A stretch of DNA of 64,000 bases from an uncultured Collinsella sp. (GTDB taxonomy: Bacteria; Actinomycetota; Coriobacteriia; Coriobacteriales; Coriobacteriaceae): positions 1-64,000 of the forward strand of contig CABRHS010000006.1 in the NCBI GenBank assembly GCA_902470815.1, written 5' to 3'. This document shows positions 1-8,468 of the stretch, one piece after another. Position 1 is the first letter of the stretch. Each line of letters starts with the position of its first letter. Under the pieces are notes generated by a model. The model had not been told where the DNA came from and did no database searches. It was given only the letters and a program-made list of their open reading frames with translations. Made by a program: the position numbers and the translations under genes.

Positions 1-86
1 CGGTCCCATTCCGAACCCGGAAGCTAAGCCGCACCGCGCCGATGGTACTGCGGGGGAAGCCCGTGGGAGAGCAGGGCGCCGCTGAC
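1..86 (+). rRNA. rrf: 5S ribosomal RNA, 3' part (cut by the window start)
   Basis: The window opens inside a 5S rRNA. The conserved CCGAACCCGGAAG segment is followed by GGTACTGC, a GGGAGAGCAGGGCGC stretch, and then a terminator. The 5' portion lies outside the window. The exact 3' end is uncertain by a few bases. An rRNA operon therefore ends just before coaE. Confidence 0.9.
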
Positions 87-126
87 CGGTGGACGGCTCT
101 CGCCTTTTTTCATATCGCGCGGGGGC

Positions 127-149
127 GGGGGGCTTCGGCCCCCCTTTTT
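127..149 (+). terminator. rRNA operon terminator
   Basis: Seven G:C pairs (GGGGGGC/GCCCCCC) close a TTCG tetraloop, followed by five T. This is a textbook intrinsic terminator that separates the rRNA operon from coaE. Confidence 0.9.
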
Positions 150-166
150 CATCTTGAGGTACCGCT

Positions 167-808
167 ATGTCCTATACCGTTTTTGTTATTGGCAATATCG
201 CCTCTGGTAAATCGACCGCATGTCGTTACTTGGCTTCGCGTGGAGCTCGGCATATTGATTTGGATCATTTGGCCAAGAGCCTGTATGTGCCAGACTCCCC
301 TCTTGTGCAGGCCATTGCGGATGAATTCGGTTGGGATGTTCTCGATGCCTCTGGCGGTATAAGGACTTCCGTCCTGGCCGAGCGCGCTTTCGCCACCCCT
401 GAGACTGCCGAGGTCCTGAATAGCCTGGTTCACCCCGTGCTGCTTGAATTGCTGTCCAATCTGCTTCTTCCCATACAGTGCTGCTCGACGCTTGCTCCAG
501 AATATCCTCTTACGATTGTCGAGGTCTCTGCGCCTGCCTCTTTCTCCGAGGCTTTTGGTCTTGCCGATGAGGTTCTCGCGATTACAGCGCCGTTCGAGGT
601 TCGGCGCGCTCGCGCGTTGGCTCGCGGGATGTCCGCCCTTGATTTTGAGTCGCGTGCGTCGATTCAACCATCTGAGGAAAGTCTCGTTGAGATGGCCGGT
701 CATGTGATTGATAATTCTATTGCAGATGATTCGCTTTTCGACCATCTGGATCGCTGGATTGAAGCCCGGGGAATTTTGGGGTTGAACGAGGCACATGCTG
801 AGAGATAA
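167..808 (+). CDS. coaE: Dephospho-CoA kinase
   Basis: A cytoplasmic kinase that phosphorylates the 3'-hydroxyl of dephospho-CoA, the last step of coenzyme A synthesis. The 213-residue protein has a P-loop GNIASGKS at residues 9-16 and the expected DLDHLAK nucleoside-binding stretch shortly after. Its length matches the family (about 200). The ATG follows a GAGG eight bases upstream. The last 14 bases overlap the start of the transglycosylase gene, so the two are probably translationally coupled and run on toward uvrB. Confidence 0.93.
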   Translation: MSYTVFVIGNIASGKSTACRYLASRGARHIDLDHLAKSLYVPDSPLVQAIADEFGWDVLDASGGIRTSVLAERAFATPETAEVLNSLVHPVLLELLSNLLLPIQCCSTLAPEYPLTIVEVSAPASFSEAFGLADEVLAITAPFEVRRARALARGMSALDFESRASIQPSEESLVEMAGHVIDNSIADDSLFDHLDRWIEARGILGLNEAHAER

Positions 809-1385
809 CCGCATCAGGCTCTTTACATGGTATCGAGTTGTACCCGTCGCCCTCGTCTTGCTGTTGGGGGTCACCTCGTTCGTCTACTCCTTCGGCCCAT
901 CGCTGTTGTTCAAGCCCATGTATCCGCTTGAGCATGAGAGCGAAATCACGGCTTCCGCTTCCGCTCATGGCGTGGATCCGTATTTGGTCGCCGCTATAAT
1001 TCGTTCGGAATCGAGCTGGGATGAACGCGCCTCCTCCCATCGTGGGGCAATCGGTCTCATGCAGCTCATGCCGGAGACCGCTTCGGATATGGTGGAGAAG
1101 GGCCTGGTTGACCCAAATCGCTTTTCGGTTGATCGGCTCACCGATCCAGCCACTAATATCGAATTCGGGTGCGCGTACCTCTCCTATCTCATGATGTATT
1201 TTAATGGCGCCACCGATAAGGCTGTTGCCGCGTACAATGCCGGGATGGGTAATGTGGATATCTGGACTCAGGGGGGCGATATCTTGCATAATGCCATCAC
1301 CTTCCCGGAGACCCAGGCATATCTCGTGCGCGTCACCATGGCGCAGACAAGGTATCGGGAGCTGTATCCACAAGCGTTCCTATAG
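795..1385 (+). CDS. Membrane-anchored lytic transglycosylase, SLT domain
   Basis: A 196-residue protein with a short basic N-terminus, one membrane segment (about residues 14-33) and an extracellular SLT (Slt70-type) domain from about 47. The catalytic glutamate is in the IIRSESSW motif (Glu72). It is followed by the family signatures GAIGLMQLMPETA and AYNAG. It should cleave MurNAc-GlcNAc bonds in peptidoglycan, forming anhydro ends. The start overlaps coaE by 14 bases. The coaE-SLT-uvrB order suggests one transcript. The substrate range is not determined by the sequence. Confidence 0.88.
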   Translation: MLRDNRIRLFTWYRVVPVALVLLLGVTSFVYSFGPSLLFKPMYPLEHESEITASASAHGVDPYLVAAIIRSESSWDERASSHRGAIGLMQLMPETASDMVEKGLVDPNRFSVDRLTDPATNIEFGCAYLSYLMMYFNGATDKAVAAYNAGMGNVDIWTQGGDILHNAITFPETQAYLVRVTMAQTRYRELYPQAFL

Positions 1386-1404
1386 AGAGGTTGGCGGTAC
1401 CACC

Positions 1405-3645
1405 ATGGCGGATTTTGAAGTGGAGCGCGTCGGGGGTGAGCTGCGGCGTTTCGGCGTGGCAGGTGAATCCGCGCCATTCGAGGTCGTCTCTCCGTTCGAG
1501 CCGTCCGGTGATCAGCCGCAGGCCATCTCCTCCCTCGTTCGGGGCGTTCAAAATGGCGACCGATATCAAGTGCTCTTGGGCGTGACAGGGTCGGGAAAGA
1601 CCTTCACCATGGCGAAGACCATCGAGGCGCTGGGAAAGCCCACGTTGGTGATGGCGCCCAACAAGACGCTCGCGGCTCAGCTCGCCAGCGAGTTGAAGGA
1701 ATTCTTCCCCCATAACTCCGTCGTCTACTTTGTGAGTTATTACGATTACTACCAGCCCGAAGCATATGTTCCCTCAAGTGATACGTATATAGAGAAGGAT
1801 TCCTCGATCAATGAGGAAGTGGAGATGCTACGCCATCAGGCGACGGCGTCGCTGCTTTCCAGGAGGGATGTCATCGTCGTCGCCTCGGTATCGTGCATCT
1901 ACGGCATCGGCTCCCCCGAGGACTATGCGGGTCTCGCCCCGAATGTGGACAAAAAGGTTCCTCTCGAACGCGATGAGTTCATCCATGCGCTCATCGATAT
2001 CCAATATGACCGCAACGACTATGATTTGGCCCGCGGAACGTTCCGCGTTCGCGGTGATGTGGTCGATGTCTTTCCGCCGTACGCGGAGCACCCGCTGCGC
2101 TTCGAGTTCTTCGGTGACGAAGTCGAGCTCATTGCCGAGATCGACGAGGTAACCGGGGAGCTCCTGCGAGAGTTCGATGCTGTGCCCGTGTGGCCCGCGT
2201 CGCATTACGTTACCGAGAAGCCCAAGGTGACGGCCGCCCTCAAGTCCATCGAGGAGGAGCTCGAGGAGCGCGTGGGTGAGCTGCGCGCGGATGAAAAGCT
2301 GCTCGAGGCGCAAAGGCTGGAACAACGGACGAGCTATGACCTCGAGATGCTCGAGACCATGGGTTTCACCACGGGAATCGAGAATTACTCTCGCCATCTA
2401 GACGGCCGAAAACCAGGTGAGCCGCCGTTTACGCTCATCGATTACTTCCCCAAGGACATGCTCTGCATCATCGATGAGAGCCATGTGACGGTGCCGCAGA
2501 TTCGCGGTATGCACGAGGGGGACCGGTCCCGCAAGGTGACGCTTGTCGAGCATGGTTTCCGTCTGCCATCGGCCCTGGACAACAGGCCCCTGCGCTTCGA
2601 TGAGTTCGAGGCGCGCATCCCGCAGTTCATCTATGTGAGTGCCACTCCCGGAGATTACGAGATGCGCGTGAGCCAGAACAACGTCGAGCAGATCATTCGC
2701 CCGACGGGCCTACTGGATCCCAAGATCGACGTGAGGCCCGTGCGGGGTCAGATCGACGATCTGATCGACGAGATTCGGGAGCGCGTTGCGCGGCACGAGC
2801 GCATTTTGGTGACGACATTGACCAAGCGCATGGCGGAGGATCTGACCGACCATCTTCTCGACGCGGGGATACGGGTGAACTACATGCACTCGGATACCGC
2901 CACGATGGACCGAGTTGAGATATTGAGAAGCCTGAGACAGGGAAAAATCGATGTCCTGGTGGGCATCAACCTGCTGCGCGAGGGGCTCGACTTGCCCGAA
3001 GTCTCGCTTGTGGCGATCCTTGATGCGGATAAAGAGGGCTTTCTGCGCAATCGGCGGTCGCTCATCCAGACGATTGGCCGCGCCGCCCGCAATGCGGAGG
3101 GCGAGGTCATCATGTACGCGGACACAGTGACGGATTCTATGCGCGAGGCCATTGACGAGACGAGTCGGCGTCGCGCGATCCAGATGCGCTACAACGAGGA
3201 GCATGGGATCGTGCCGCGGACGGTCCGCAAGGCGATAAGCGACATATCGAGTTTTATCGCCGAGGCCGAGGAGAACGTGGGCGGAAAGGACCGTTCGCGA
3301 GGGGACACCTTGGGCCATGGGGCGTTCTTCTCGCCTGCGGTTGATGGAGGAGCGGATGGGGACGACGGCGCATCCACGGGAGAGCGGCTCGCGGCGGAGT
3401 TCGCCGAGCTTCCCAAAGATGAGCTCGCCCGCGTGGTGTCCACCATGGAGGAGGATATGCGTGCGGCTTCAGAGGCGATGGACTTTGAGGAGGCCGCAAG
3501 GCTGCGAGATGCCGTGGTGAGCCTCAAGTCGCTGCTTGAGGGCACGAGCGAAGACGAGGTGATCGAGTCGCTGCGCAAGGGCGCGCGCAAGGGATCCGTG
3601 TTCGCCGCGGGAAGAAAGCGGGCGGGCGCCCGATTCAAAAAGTGA
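1405..3645 (+). CDS. uvrB: Excinuclease ABC subunit B
   Basis: The damage-verifying helicase-like subunit of nucleotide excision repair, which works with UvrA and UvrC; both are encoded later in this window. Walker A GVTGSGKT lies at residues 59-66. The beta-hairpin that probes DNA follows (a YYDYYQPEAYVP stretch, about 108-120), then the helicase motifs and a C-terminal UVR motif (about 660-700) that binds UvrC. At 746 residues it is longer than the usual 660-700, because of an acidic Gly/Asp-rich linker before the UVR motif and a basic tail after it. The in-frame ATG at 1405 was chosen because upstream codons lie inside the transglycosylase gene and the family N-terminus begins here. Confidence 0.95.
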   Translation: MADFEVERVGGELRRFGVAGESAPFEVVSPFEPSGDQPQAISSLVRGVQNGDRYQVLLGVTGSGKTFTMAKTIEALGKPTLVMAPNKTLAAQLASELKEFFPHNSVVYFVSYYDYYQPEAYVPSSDTYIEKDSSINEEVEMLRHQATASLLSRRDVIVVASVSCIYGIGSPEDYAGLAPNVDKKVPLERDEFIHALIDIQYDRNDYDLARGTFRVRGDVVDVFPPYAEHPLRFEFFGDEVELIAEIDEVTGELLREFDAVPVWPASHYVTEKPKVTAALKSIEEELEERVGELRADEKLLEAQRLEQRTSYDLEMLETMGFTTGIENYSRHLDGRKPGEPPFTLIDYFPKDMLCIIDESHVTVPQIRGMHEGDRSRKVTLVEHGFRLPSALDNRPLRFDEFEARIPQFIYVSATPGDYEMRVSQNNVEQIIRPTGLLDPKIDVRPVRGQIDDLIDEIRERVARHERILVTTLTKRMAEDLTDHLLDAGIRVNYMHSDTATMDRVEILRSLRQGKIDVLVGINLLREGLDLPEVSLVAILDADKEGFLRNRRSLIQTIGRAARNAEGEVIMYADTVTDSMREAIDETSRRRAIQMRYNEEHGIVPRTVRKAISDISSFIAEAEENVGGKDRSRGDTLGHGAFFSPAVDGGADGDDGASTGERLAAEFAELPKDELARVVSTMEEDMRAASEAMDFEEAARLRDAVVSLKSLLEGTSEDEVIESLRKGARKGSVFAAGRKRAGARFKK

Positions 3646-3692
3646 GGGCCGCGGACGTGCCGCAGGGTTGGTAAAGGCTCCGACGATGCAGA

Positions 3693-3701
3693 TGGTATAC
3701 T
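3693..3701 (+). promoter_or_regulatory. Extended -10 promoter for the DUF308 gene
   Basis: TGGTATACT combines a TGn extension with a near-consensus -10 (TATACT at 3696-3701), about 50 bases before the next start codon. No good -35 sits at the normal distance; TTGGTA at 3668 is 22 bases away. Extended -10 promoters tolerate this. Confidence 0.5.
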
Positions 3702-3751
3702 AGCGAACGGAATGTTCGGCGGCCGTAGGCGCCGCGGGGGAGGGGACCCAT

Positions 3752-4327
3752 ATGACTGACTTCGACATGCTTTTCAGCCGCCTTCGCGGCATCACCTGGG
3801 GGCATGCGGCCATGGCGGCGGCGTGCTTCATCCTGGCTGCGGCCCTGTTCGTCTCGCCGGCCTGGGTCTACGCCGACTTTGCGCGCCTGCAGCAGTTGCT
3901 CTCTTGGTTCTGCGTGGGTGCCGGGGCGGCGTCCGCCATCGGCGCGGTGGCGTCTGCCACGCGTATGAGCTGGGGCGCACTTGAGCTCGTTGTGGGTGCG
4001 ATCCTGCTGTGCACCGGTCTGTTCACGCTGTATTTTCCCATTGACGCCATGAGCTTCGCGACCGTCGTGTCGGCGATGGGTGTGGCGCTGGCGCTCTATC
4101 TTGCCGCCCTCGCCCTGGAAATGGACCGTCGTGGCCGCGGGCGGTGGGGCGTCATGCTCGCCCTCGCCATGGCGGTGCTCCTCCTGGCGCTCGCGGGCCT
4201 CAACGGTCTCGCCGGAGCGGCGGGCATGCTCGCCCTTGCATCCGCAACCCTGTATGTTGCCGCATGGGGCTTCGTGTACGCCTGCGTGGCGCTTTCCGAG
4301 CCGTCTGCCCGCGTTGCCCTCGGCTAG
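3752..4327 (+). CDS. HdeD/DUF308 family membrane protein
   Basis: A 191-residue very hydrophobic protein with about six predicted membrane segments arranged as three hairpins, the pattern of the DUF308 family named after E. coli HdeD. The charged loop near DRRGRGRW divides the halves. The family includes acid-resistance-associated proteins, but no catalytic residues are visible and the function here is unknown. It has its own apparent promoter and is followed by a terminator, so it is probably monocistronic. Confidence 0.75.
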   Translation: MTDFDMLFSRLRGITWGHAAMAAACFILAAALFVSPAWVYADFARLQQLLSWFCVGAGAASAIGAVASATRMSWGALELVVGAILLCTGLFTLYFPIDAMSFATVVSAMGVALALYLAALALEMDRRGRGRWGVMLALAMAVLLLALAGLNGLAGAAGMLALASATLYVAAWGFVYACVALSEPSARVALG

Positions 4328-4369
4328 GTTATCAGCCCGGTTGGGATGTGTTTCAAACTCAAAGCGAAC

Positions 4370-4396
4370 GGGCCGTCCCCAGGACGGCCCATTTTC
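4370..4396 (+). terminator. Terminator after the DUF308 gene
   Basis: GGGCCGTCC pairs with GGACGGCCC around a CCA loop and is followed by ATTTTC. It lies between the DUF308 gene and the converging flavoprotein gene, so it could serve the plus strand. Confidence 0.75.
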
Positions 4397-4408
4397 ATGT
4401 GGGGCAAT

Positions 4409-6061
4409 CTAATCGAGCGAGGCGAGGAGGGCATTGGCGCAACGTATGCCGTCAGTGGCGGCGCTCATGATGCCCCCGGCATACCCGGCGCCCTCACCGC
4501 AGGGGAAGAGCCCTGGCGTGTTGGTCGAGATGCAGGTCTCGCGTGAACGCGTGATGGTGATGGGGGAGCTTGACCGCGTCTCCACGGCGGTGAGGACCGC
4601 CTCGGGATCGTCATAGCCGCGTATCTTGCGCCCCAGTAGGGGAAGGCCCTCGCGAAGCGAGGCGATGACGTGTGCGGGCAAGAGGTCGTCGATGGCGCCC
4701 CACGTGACGCCACGGGGGTAAGTGGGCGTCACGCGACCAGGTCCCTTGCTGGGAACGCCCGCAAGGAAATCCCCCACAAGCTGCGCCGGTGCCCTGTAGC
4801 CGCCACCGCCCGCCGCGTAGGCGGCGCGCTCGCATCGCCTTTGCAGACGGATTCCTTCGAGGGGATCGTCACCGGGCAGGTCATCTGGGGTGATGTTGAC
4901 CAGGAGCGCGGCGTTCGCATTGCGGCCCGCCCGTGCATTGAGGCTTGCGCCGTTGGTGACGACGCCGCCCTCCTCGGATGCGGCGGCGACGACCTCGCCG
5001 CCGGGGCACATGCAAAACGAGAACACGCTGCGGCCGCCTTTGAGATGGGCGACCAAGCTGTAGGGCGCGGCGCCAAGGGCGGGGTGGCCGGCAGCCGTTC
5101 CGTACAGGGCGCGATCGATGTCCTTTTGCAGGTGCTCGATGCGCACGCCCATGGCGAAGGTCTTTCTGGAGAGCTCCACACCGGCGTCCTTGAGGAGCTC
5201 GAAGATATCGCGGGCCGAGTGACCGCACGAAAGGATGACGGAGCGGGTCGGCACGAGTTCCTCGCCCGCCCCTGTGCGCACGCGCACTGCGGAAACGGCG
5301 CCGAGCTCGTCGCGCTCGATTCCCGTGAGCGAGGTGCGAAACTGGACCGTTCCTCCAAGTTGGCGAATGCGCTCGACGAGCGCGGTCACCACGTGTGGCA
5401 GGACGTCCGAGCCGATATGGGGCTTTGCATCCCACAGGATGTCGTGCGGCGCACCGGCGGTCACGAGCGTTTGCAGGACGAGCCCGTGGAGGGGGTTCTT
5501 GGTTCCCGTGTTGAGCTTGCCGTCGGAGAACGTGCCCGCGCCCCCGAGTCCGAATTGGATGTTCGAGGAGAGGTCGAGCTCGCCGGTCGCGTTGAAGTGC
5601 TCGACGGCGGCGGTGCGGCGCTCTGCGTCATCTCCCTTCTCGACGAGTAAAGGGTAAAGCCCGGCTTCGGCGAGGGACAGGGCGGCAAACAGCCCCGCGC
5701 AGCCGGCCCCGATGACGACGGGGCGGCTGCGCGCGGCATTGTCGCGGGTAGAAGGGCTCGCGAGGCGGAACATGGGCTCATCCGCGTCGACGGCCCTCAC
5801 GCGCCGGGTTTCCCGGGCGGGGACACGTGAGAGCAGGAGGGCCTCATCTACGCCGGGAGCGCACTCGACGCGTGCGCTGAGCATGAAGTGCACGTTGGAT
5901 TTCTTGCGCGCGTCGACGGACTTGCGATGAAGCGTCACGGCCGAAAGGTCATGCACCGAGCAGGCGAGCAGGCGCGTGGCCTCGCGCCTGCAGGCCTCGA
6001 TGCAGCCCACTTCAGTGGCACCTTGCTCGAGGGGGCAGGAAATCTCGGAAATCTCTAGCAT
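4409..6061 (-). CDS. FAD-dependent dehydrogenase (COG2509-type flavoprotein)
   Basis: A 550-residue flavoprotein. The N-terminal 100 residues form a small domain; an FAD-binding Rossmann motif (VIGAGCAG) begins near residue 117. Further family features are NIQFGLGGAGTFSDGKL and the C-terminal GEGAGYAGGIMSAATDG motif. Members are annotated as uncharacterised FAD-dependent dehydrogenases and the substrate is not known. The ATG at 6061 gives a 7-base overlap (ATGCTAG) with the stop of the upstream BaiN-like gene, indicating translational coupling. Upstream in-frame codons belong to the antisense of that gene and were rejected. Confidence 0.85.
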   Translation of the reverse strand: MLEISEISCPLEQGATEVGCIEACRREATRLLACSVHDLSAVTLHRKSVDARKKSNVHFMLSARVECAPGVDEALLLSRVPARETRRVRAVDADEPMFRLASPSTRDNAARSRPVVIGAGCAGLFAALSLAEAGLYPLLVEKGDDAERRTAAVEHFNATGELDLSSNIQFGLGGAGTFSDGKLNTGTKNPLHGLVLQTLVTAGAPHDILWDAKPHIGSDVLPHVVTALVERIRQLGGTVQFRTSLTGIERDELGAVSAVRVRTGAGEELVPTRSVILSCGHSARDIFELLKDAGVELSRKTFAMGVRIEHLQKDIDRALYGTAAGHPALGAAPYSLVAHLKGGRSVFSFCMCPGGEVVAAASEEGGVVTNGASLNARAGRNANAALLVNITPDDLPGDDPLEGIRLQRRCERAAYAAGGGGYRAPAQLVGDFLAGVPSKGPGRVTPTYPRGVTWGAIDDLLPAHVIASLREGLPLLGRKIRGYDDPEAVLTAVETRSSSPITITRSRETCISTNTPGLFPCGEGAGYAGGIMSAATDGIRCANALLASLD

Positions 6062-7416
6062 ATGGCTCCTTTTGCAGCCGCCGTGCCTGCGCGGATGCCC
6101 GTGAGCCACGCCCAGGCGAGGTTGTACCCGCCGCAGTCGGCATCCATGTCGAGTGCCTCGCCGCAGGCGTGGAGACCGGCAAGCGGAGTATCGTCGCTGG
6201 CGACGAGCGAGCATGTCGAGAGGTCGATTGCGCTCAGTGGTATGCCGCCGCGCCTCACGTGCGCCTGGGCATGCTCGGCGGTGCCGCTCACGTAGAAGGG
6301 CAGGCGGTGCAAGAGCGCGGCCGCGCGCGCAAGGGGTTCGGCCTGACCGGAGATGCAGTGGGCGATGAGCGCTCCGAGCGGACGCGCGAGCATGCCGTCG
6401 AACCACGTCTTCCCGCCGTCGAAGGGCCCCATTGCCTCGGTGCGCCTTGCGAGCAACTCCAGAAGGGAAGCCTCGCTGAGATGTGGGAAGAGGTCGAGTT
6501 CGATGACGTCGCCGTGCAGGACCCTGCGCGAGAGGTTGAAGGCGGCGATGCCCGAGATGCCATAGGGGCGGAAGAGGACCTCCCCCTGCTCGAACGCGAT
6601 GGCGGCGCCGTTGCGCACGAGGGTGAGCATGGCCTCGACGCGCAGGCCGTCGAGGCCCTCCAAGGCATCTGCCGGATCGGGCCCGGCGCCGAGCGCAGGC
6701 GCGCAGCCGATGGGGCAGAGGACGGGGCGCTCTTCGAGGTGGGGGACGCCGAGCGCCTCGCATGTCGATCGCGAGGCGCCGCCCACCGCGATGACGAGGC
6801 GTTGTGCCGAGAGCCCCCGTTGTCTGCGGGGGGCGATCGCGAGCGCTCTGCGGGCATTGCGGATCGCGGCCTTGGCATCGCGCCCGCGTTTGAAGGAGAG
6901 GGGAGACTCGGGCTCGCTCAGCACGAGCTCCCACGTGCCGGAAGCGGCGTCGCGATGCGCCTCGACGCACTCGGCGCCCGTTAGCACATCGACACCGAGT
7001 CTCGCGCAGGCGCCCGTCAGCACGTCGCGCACGGACTCCGCCCTACGTGTGATGGGGTAGAGCCTGCCTTCGTCCTCCTCTGCGAGCATGAGCCCGATGC
7101 CCTCGAAGAAGTCCCTGATGTCGGCTTCGGGTGAGCGCCCCAGCACTTCTCGCGCGGCGTCCTCATGCAGGAACTTGCGCGCGGCGAGCTTGGAGTTGGA
7201 AATGTTGCATCTGCCGTTGCCCGTGGCGAGCAGGCCCAGGCCGGGCTCGACATCGCTCTCGATGATCGCGGTGCGCGCGCCGGCCCGCGCCGCCGAGATG
7301 GCCGCTGCGAGTCCGCTCGCCCCGCCGCCCAAGATGGCGACGTCATAGCGCCGCGCGCCGTCCCCCGCATGGGAGAGCGGCGCGCGCGGGGTGCTGGAAT
7401 TCGATGCGGTGCCCAC
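6055..7416 (-). CDS. HI0933/BaiN-family flavoprotein (NAD(P)/FAD-dependent oxidoreductase)
   Basis: A 453-residue member of the HI0933 flavoprotein family. The FAD-binding GGGASGLAAA motif lies at about residues 30-40, GNGRCNISN follows, and a CGE-L-D-D-GGYNLAWAW segment lies near the C-terminus. The family includes BaiN, proposed to act in bile-acid 7-dehydroxylation, but most members are uncharacterised, so no substrate is assigned. The best start is a GTG at 7416, eight bases past the stop of mrp, although no strong ribosome site precedes it. It overlaps the next flavoprotein by 7 bases, and the two probably form a functional pair. Confidence 0.83.
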   Translation of the reverse strand: MGTASNSSTPRAPLSHAGDGARRYDVAILGGGASGLAAAISAARAGARTAIIESDVEPGLGLLATGNGRCNISNSKLAARKFLHEDAAREVLGRSPEADIRDFFEGIGLMLAEEDEGRLYPITRRAESVRDVLTGACARLGVDVLTGAECVEAHRDAASGTWELVLSEPESPLSFKRGRDAKAAIRNARRALAIAPRRQRGLSAQRLVIAVGGASRSTCEALGVPHLEERPVLCPIGCAPALGAGPDPADALEGLDGLRVEAMLTLVRNGAAIAFEQGEVLFRPYGISGIAAFNLSRRVLHGDVIELDLFPHLSEASLLELLARRTEAMGPFDGGKTWFDGMLARPLGALIAHCISGQAEPLARAAALLHRLPFYVSGTAEHAQAHVRRGGIPLSAIDLSTCSLVASDDTPLAGLHACGEALDMDADCGGYNLAWAWLTGIRAGTAAAKGAIC

Positions 7417-7424
7417 GGTCGGGT

Positions 7425-8273
7425 TTACGCCGTGGCGTCGCCCTGGGCGGGCGACTCGGCTCGTTCGGGGACGGAGGCCACCTTGGCGAGCGCCTGGGGC
7501 AGCAGCCCCTCGGGCAGCTCGGTCTCGATGGCGCCGGCGTCGCACGCGGCGGCGAAGGCGGGGTTGATGGGCAGGCGCCCGAGGACCTCGAGTCCGTACT
7601 GCTCGGCGACGGAGTCGAGCTTGCTGGGGCCGAACACCTCGATTTTCTTGCCGCAATCGGGGCATTCGACGTAGCTCATGTTCTCGACCACGCCGAGGAC
7701 CGGGATGTTCATCTTCTCCGCCATGTTGACCGCCTTCGCCACGATCATGGATACGAGGTCCTGGGGGCTGGTCACGATGACGATTCCATCGACAGGCAGG
7801 GACTGGAAGACGGTGAGGGCCACATCGGCGGTGCCGGGGGGCATGTCCACCAAGAGGTAATCGAGCGGGCCCCAAGAGGTCTCGCTCCAGAATTGGCGAA
7901 TGGCGCCGGCGATGACGGGCCCGCGCCAGAGGACGGGGTCGGTCTCGTTCTTGAGGAGGAGATTGCTCGACATGACCTTGACGCCGTGGTCGGAGATCTC
8001 GGGCAGCAGCAGGTTGCCCAGGCCCATGGCATGGCGGCCGCTCATGCCGAACATCTTGGGGATGGATGGGCCGGTGATGTCGGCGTCGAGGATGCCGACC
8101 TTGTGCCCGCCGCGCGCGAGCTCGACGGCGAGGGAGCCCGTCACGAGCGACTTGCCCACGCCGCCCTTTCCGGAGAGCACGGCTATGACGCGCTTGACTT
8201 CGGACAGGTTGTTCTCCTCAAACTCCCGCGGCGCGGCCTGACCGCCCGCGACAGTTGCATGTTCGCAGCTCAT
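7425..8273 (-). CDS. mrp: Mrp/NBP35-type P-loop iron-sulfur carrier ATPase
   Basis: A 282-residue cytoplasmic ParA-like ATPase thought to carry and deliver [4Fe-4S] clusters. The deviant Walker A SGKGGVGKS is at residues 34-42, followed by an ILDADITGPS switch region. The cluster-binding CPDC (Cys204, Cys207) is at the dimer interface. The N-terminal MIP18-like domain found in some Mrp proteins is absent. It is the first gene of a three-gene minus-strand operon with two flavoproteins. The start is supported by GAAAGGAAG just upstream. Confidence 0.92.
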   Translation of the reverse strand: MSCEHATVAGGQAAPREFEENNLSEVKRVIAVLSGKGGVGKSLVTGSLAVELARGGHKVGILDADITGPSIPKMFGMSGRHAMGLGNLLLPEISDHGVKVMSSNLLLKNETDPVLWRGPVIAGAIRQFWSETSWGPLDYLLVDMPPGTADVALTVFQSLPVDGIVIVTSPQDLVSMIVAKAVNMAEKMNIPVLGVVENMSYVECPDCGKKIEVFGPSKLDSVAEQYGLEVLGRLPINPAFAAACDAGAIETELPEGLLPQALAKVASVPERAESPAQGDATA

Positions 8274-8382
8274 GTGACTTCCTTTCAGGTGATGTCGAAT
8301 GGCACCATTGTACCCCCGCGGGGGCGCGCGGCCGGAAATATGACCGATGGGCGAGAGACGTGGCGCCGCATGCCAGAAGCAT

Positions 8383-8412
8383 CTGACTGCCCTCCCTATG
8401 GATGGGTATTAT
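8383..8412 (+). promoter_or_regulatory. Candidate promoter of the SDR gene
   Basis: CTGACT (8383-8388) and TATTAT (8407-8412) are separated by 18 bases, about 57 bases before the SDR start codon. Both hexamers are close to sigma-A consensus. Confidence 0.45.
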
Positions 8413-8468
8413 TTTGAACACATGGGCATGGCGAGGGAGACATGCCCCGGAAATCGAAAGGAGCACGC

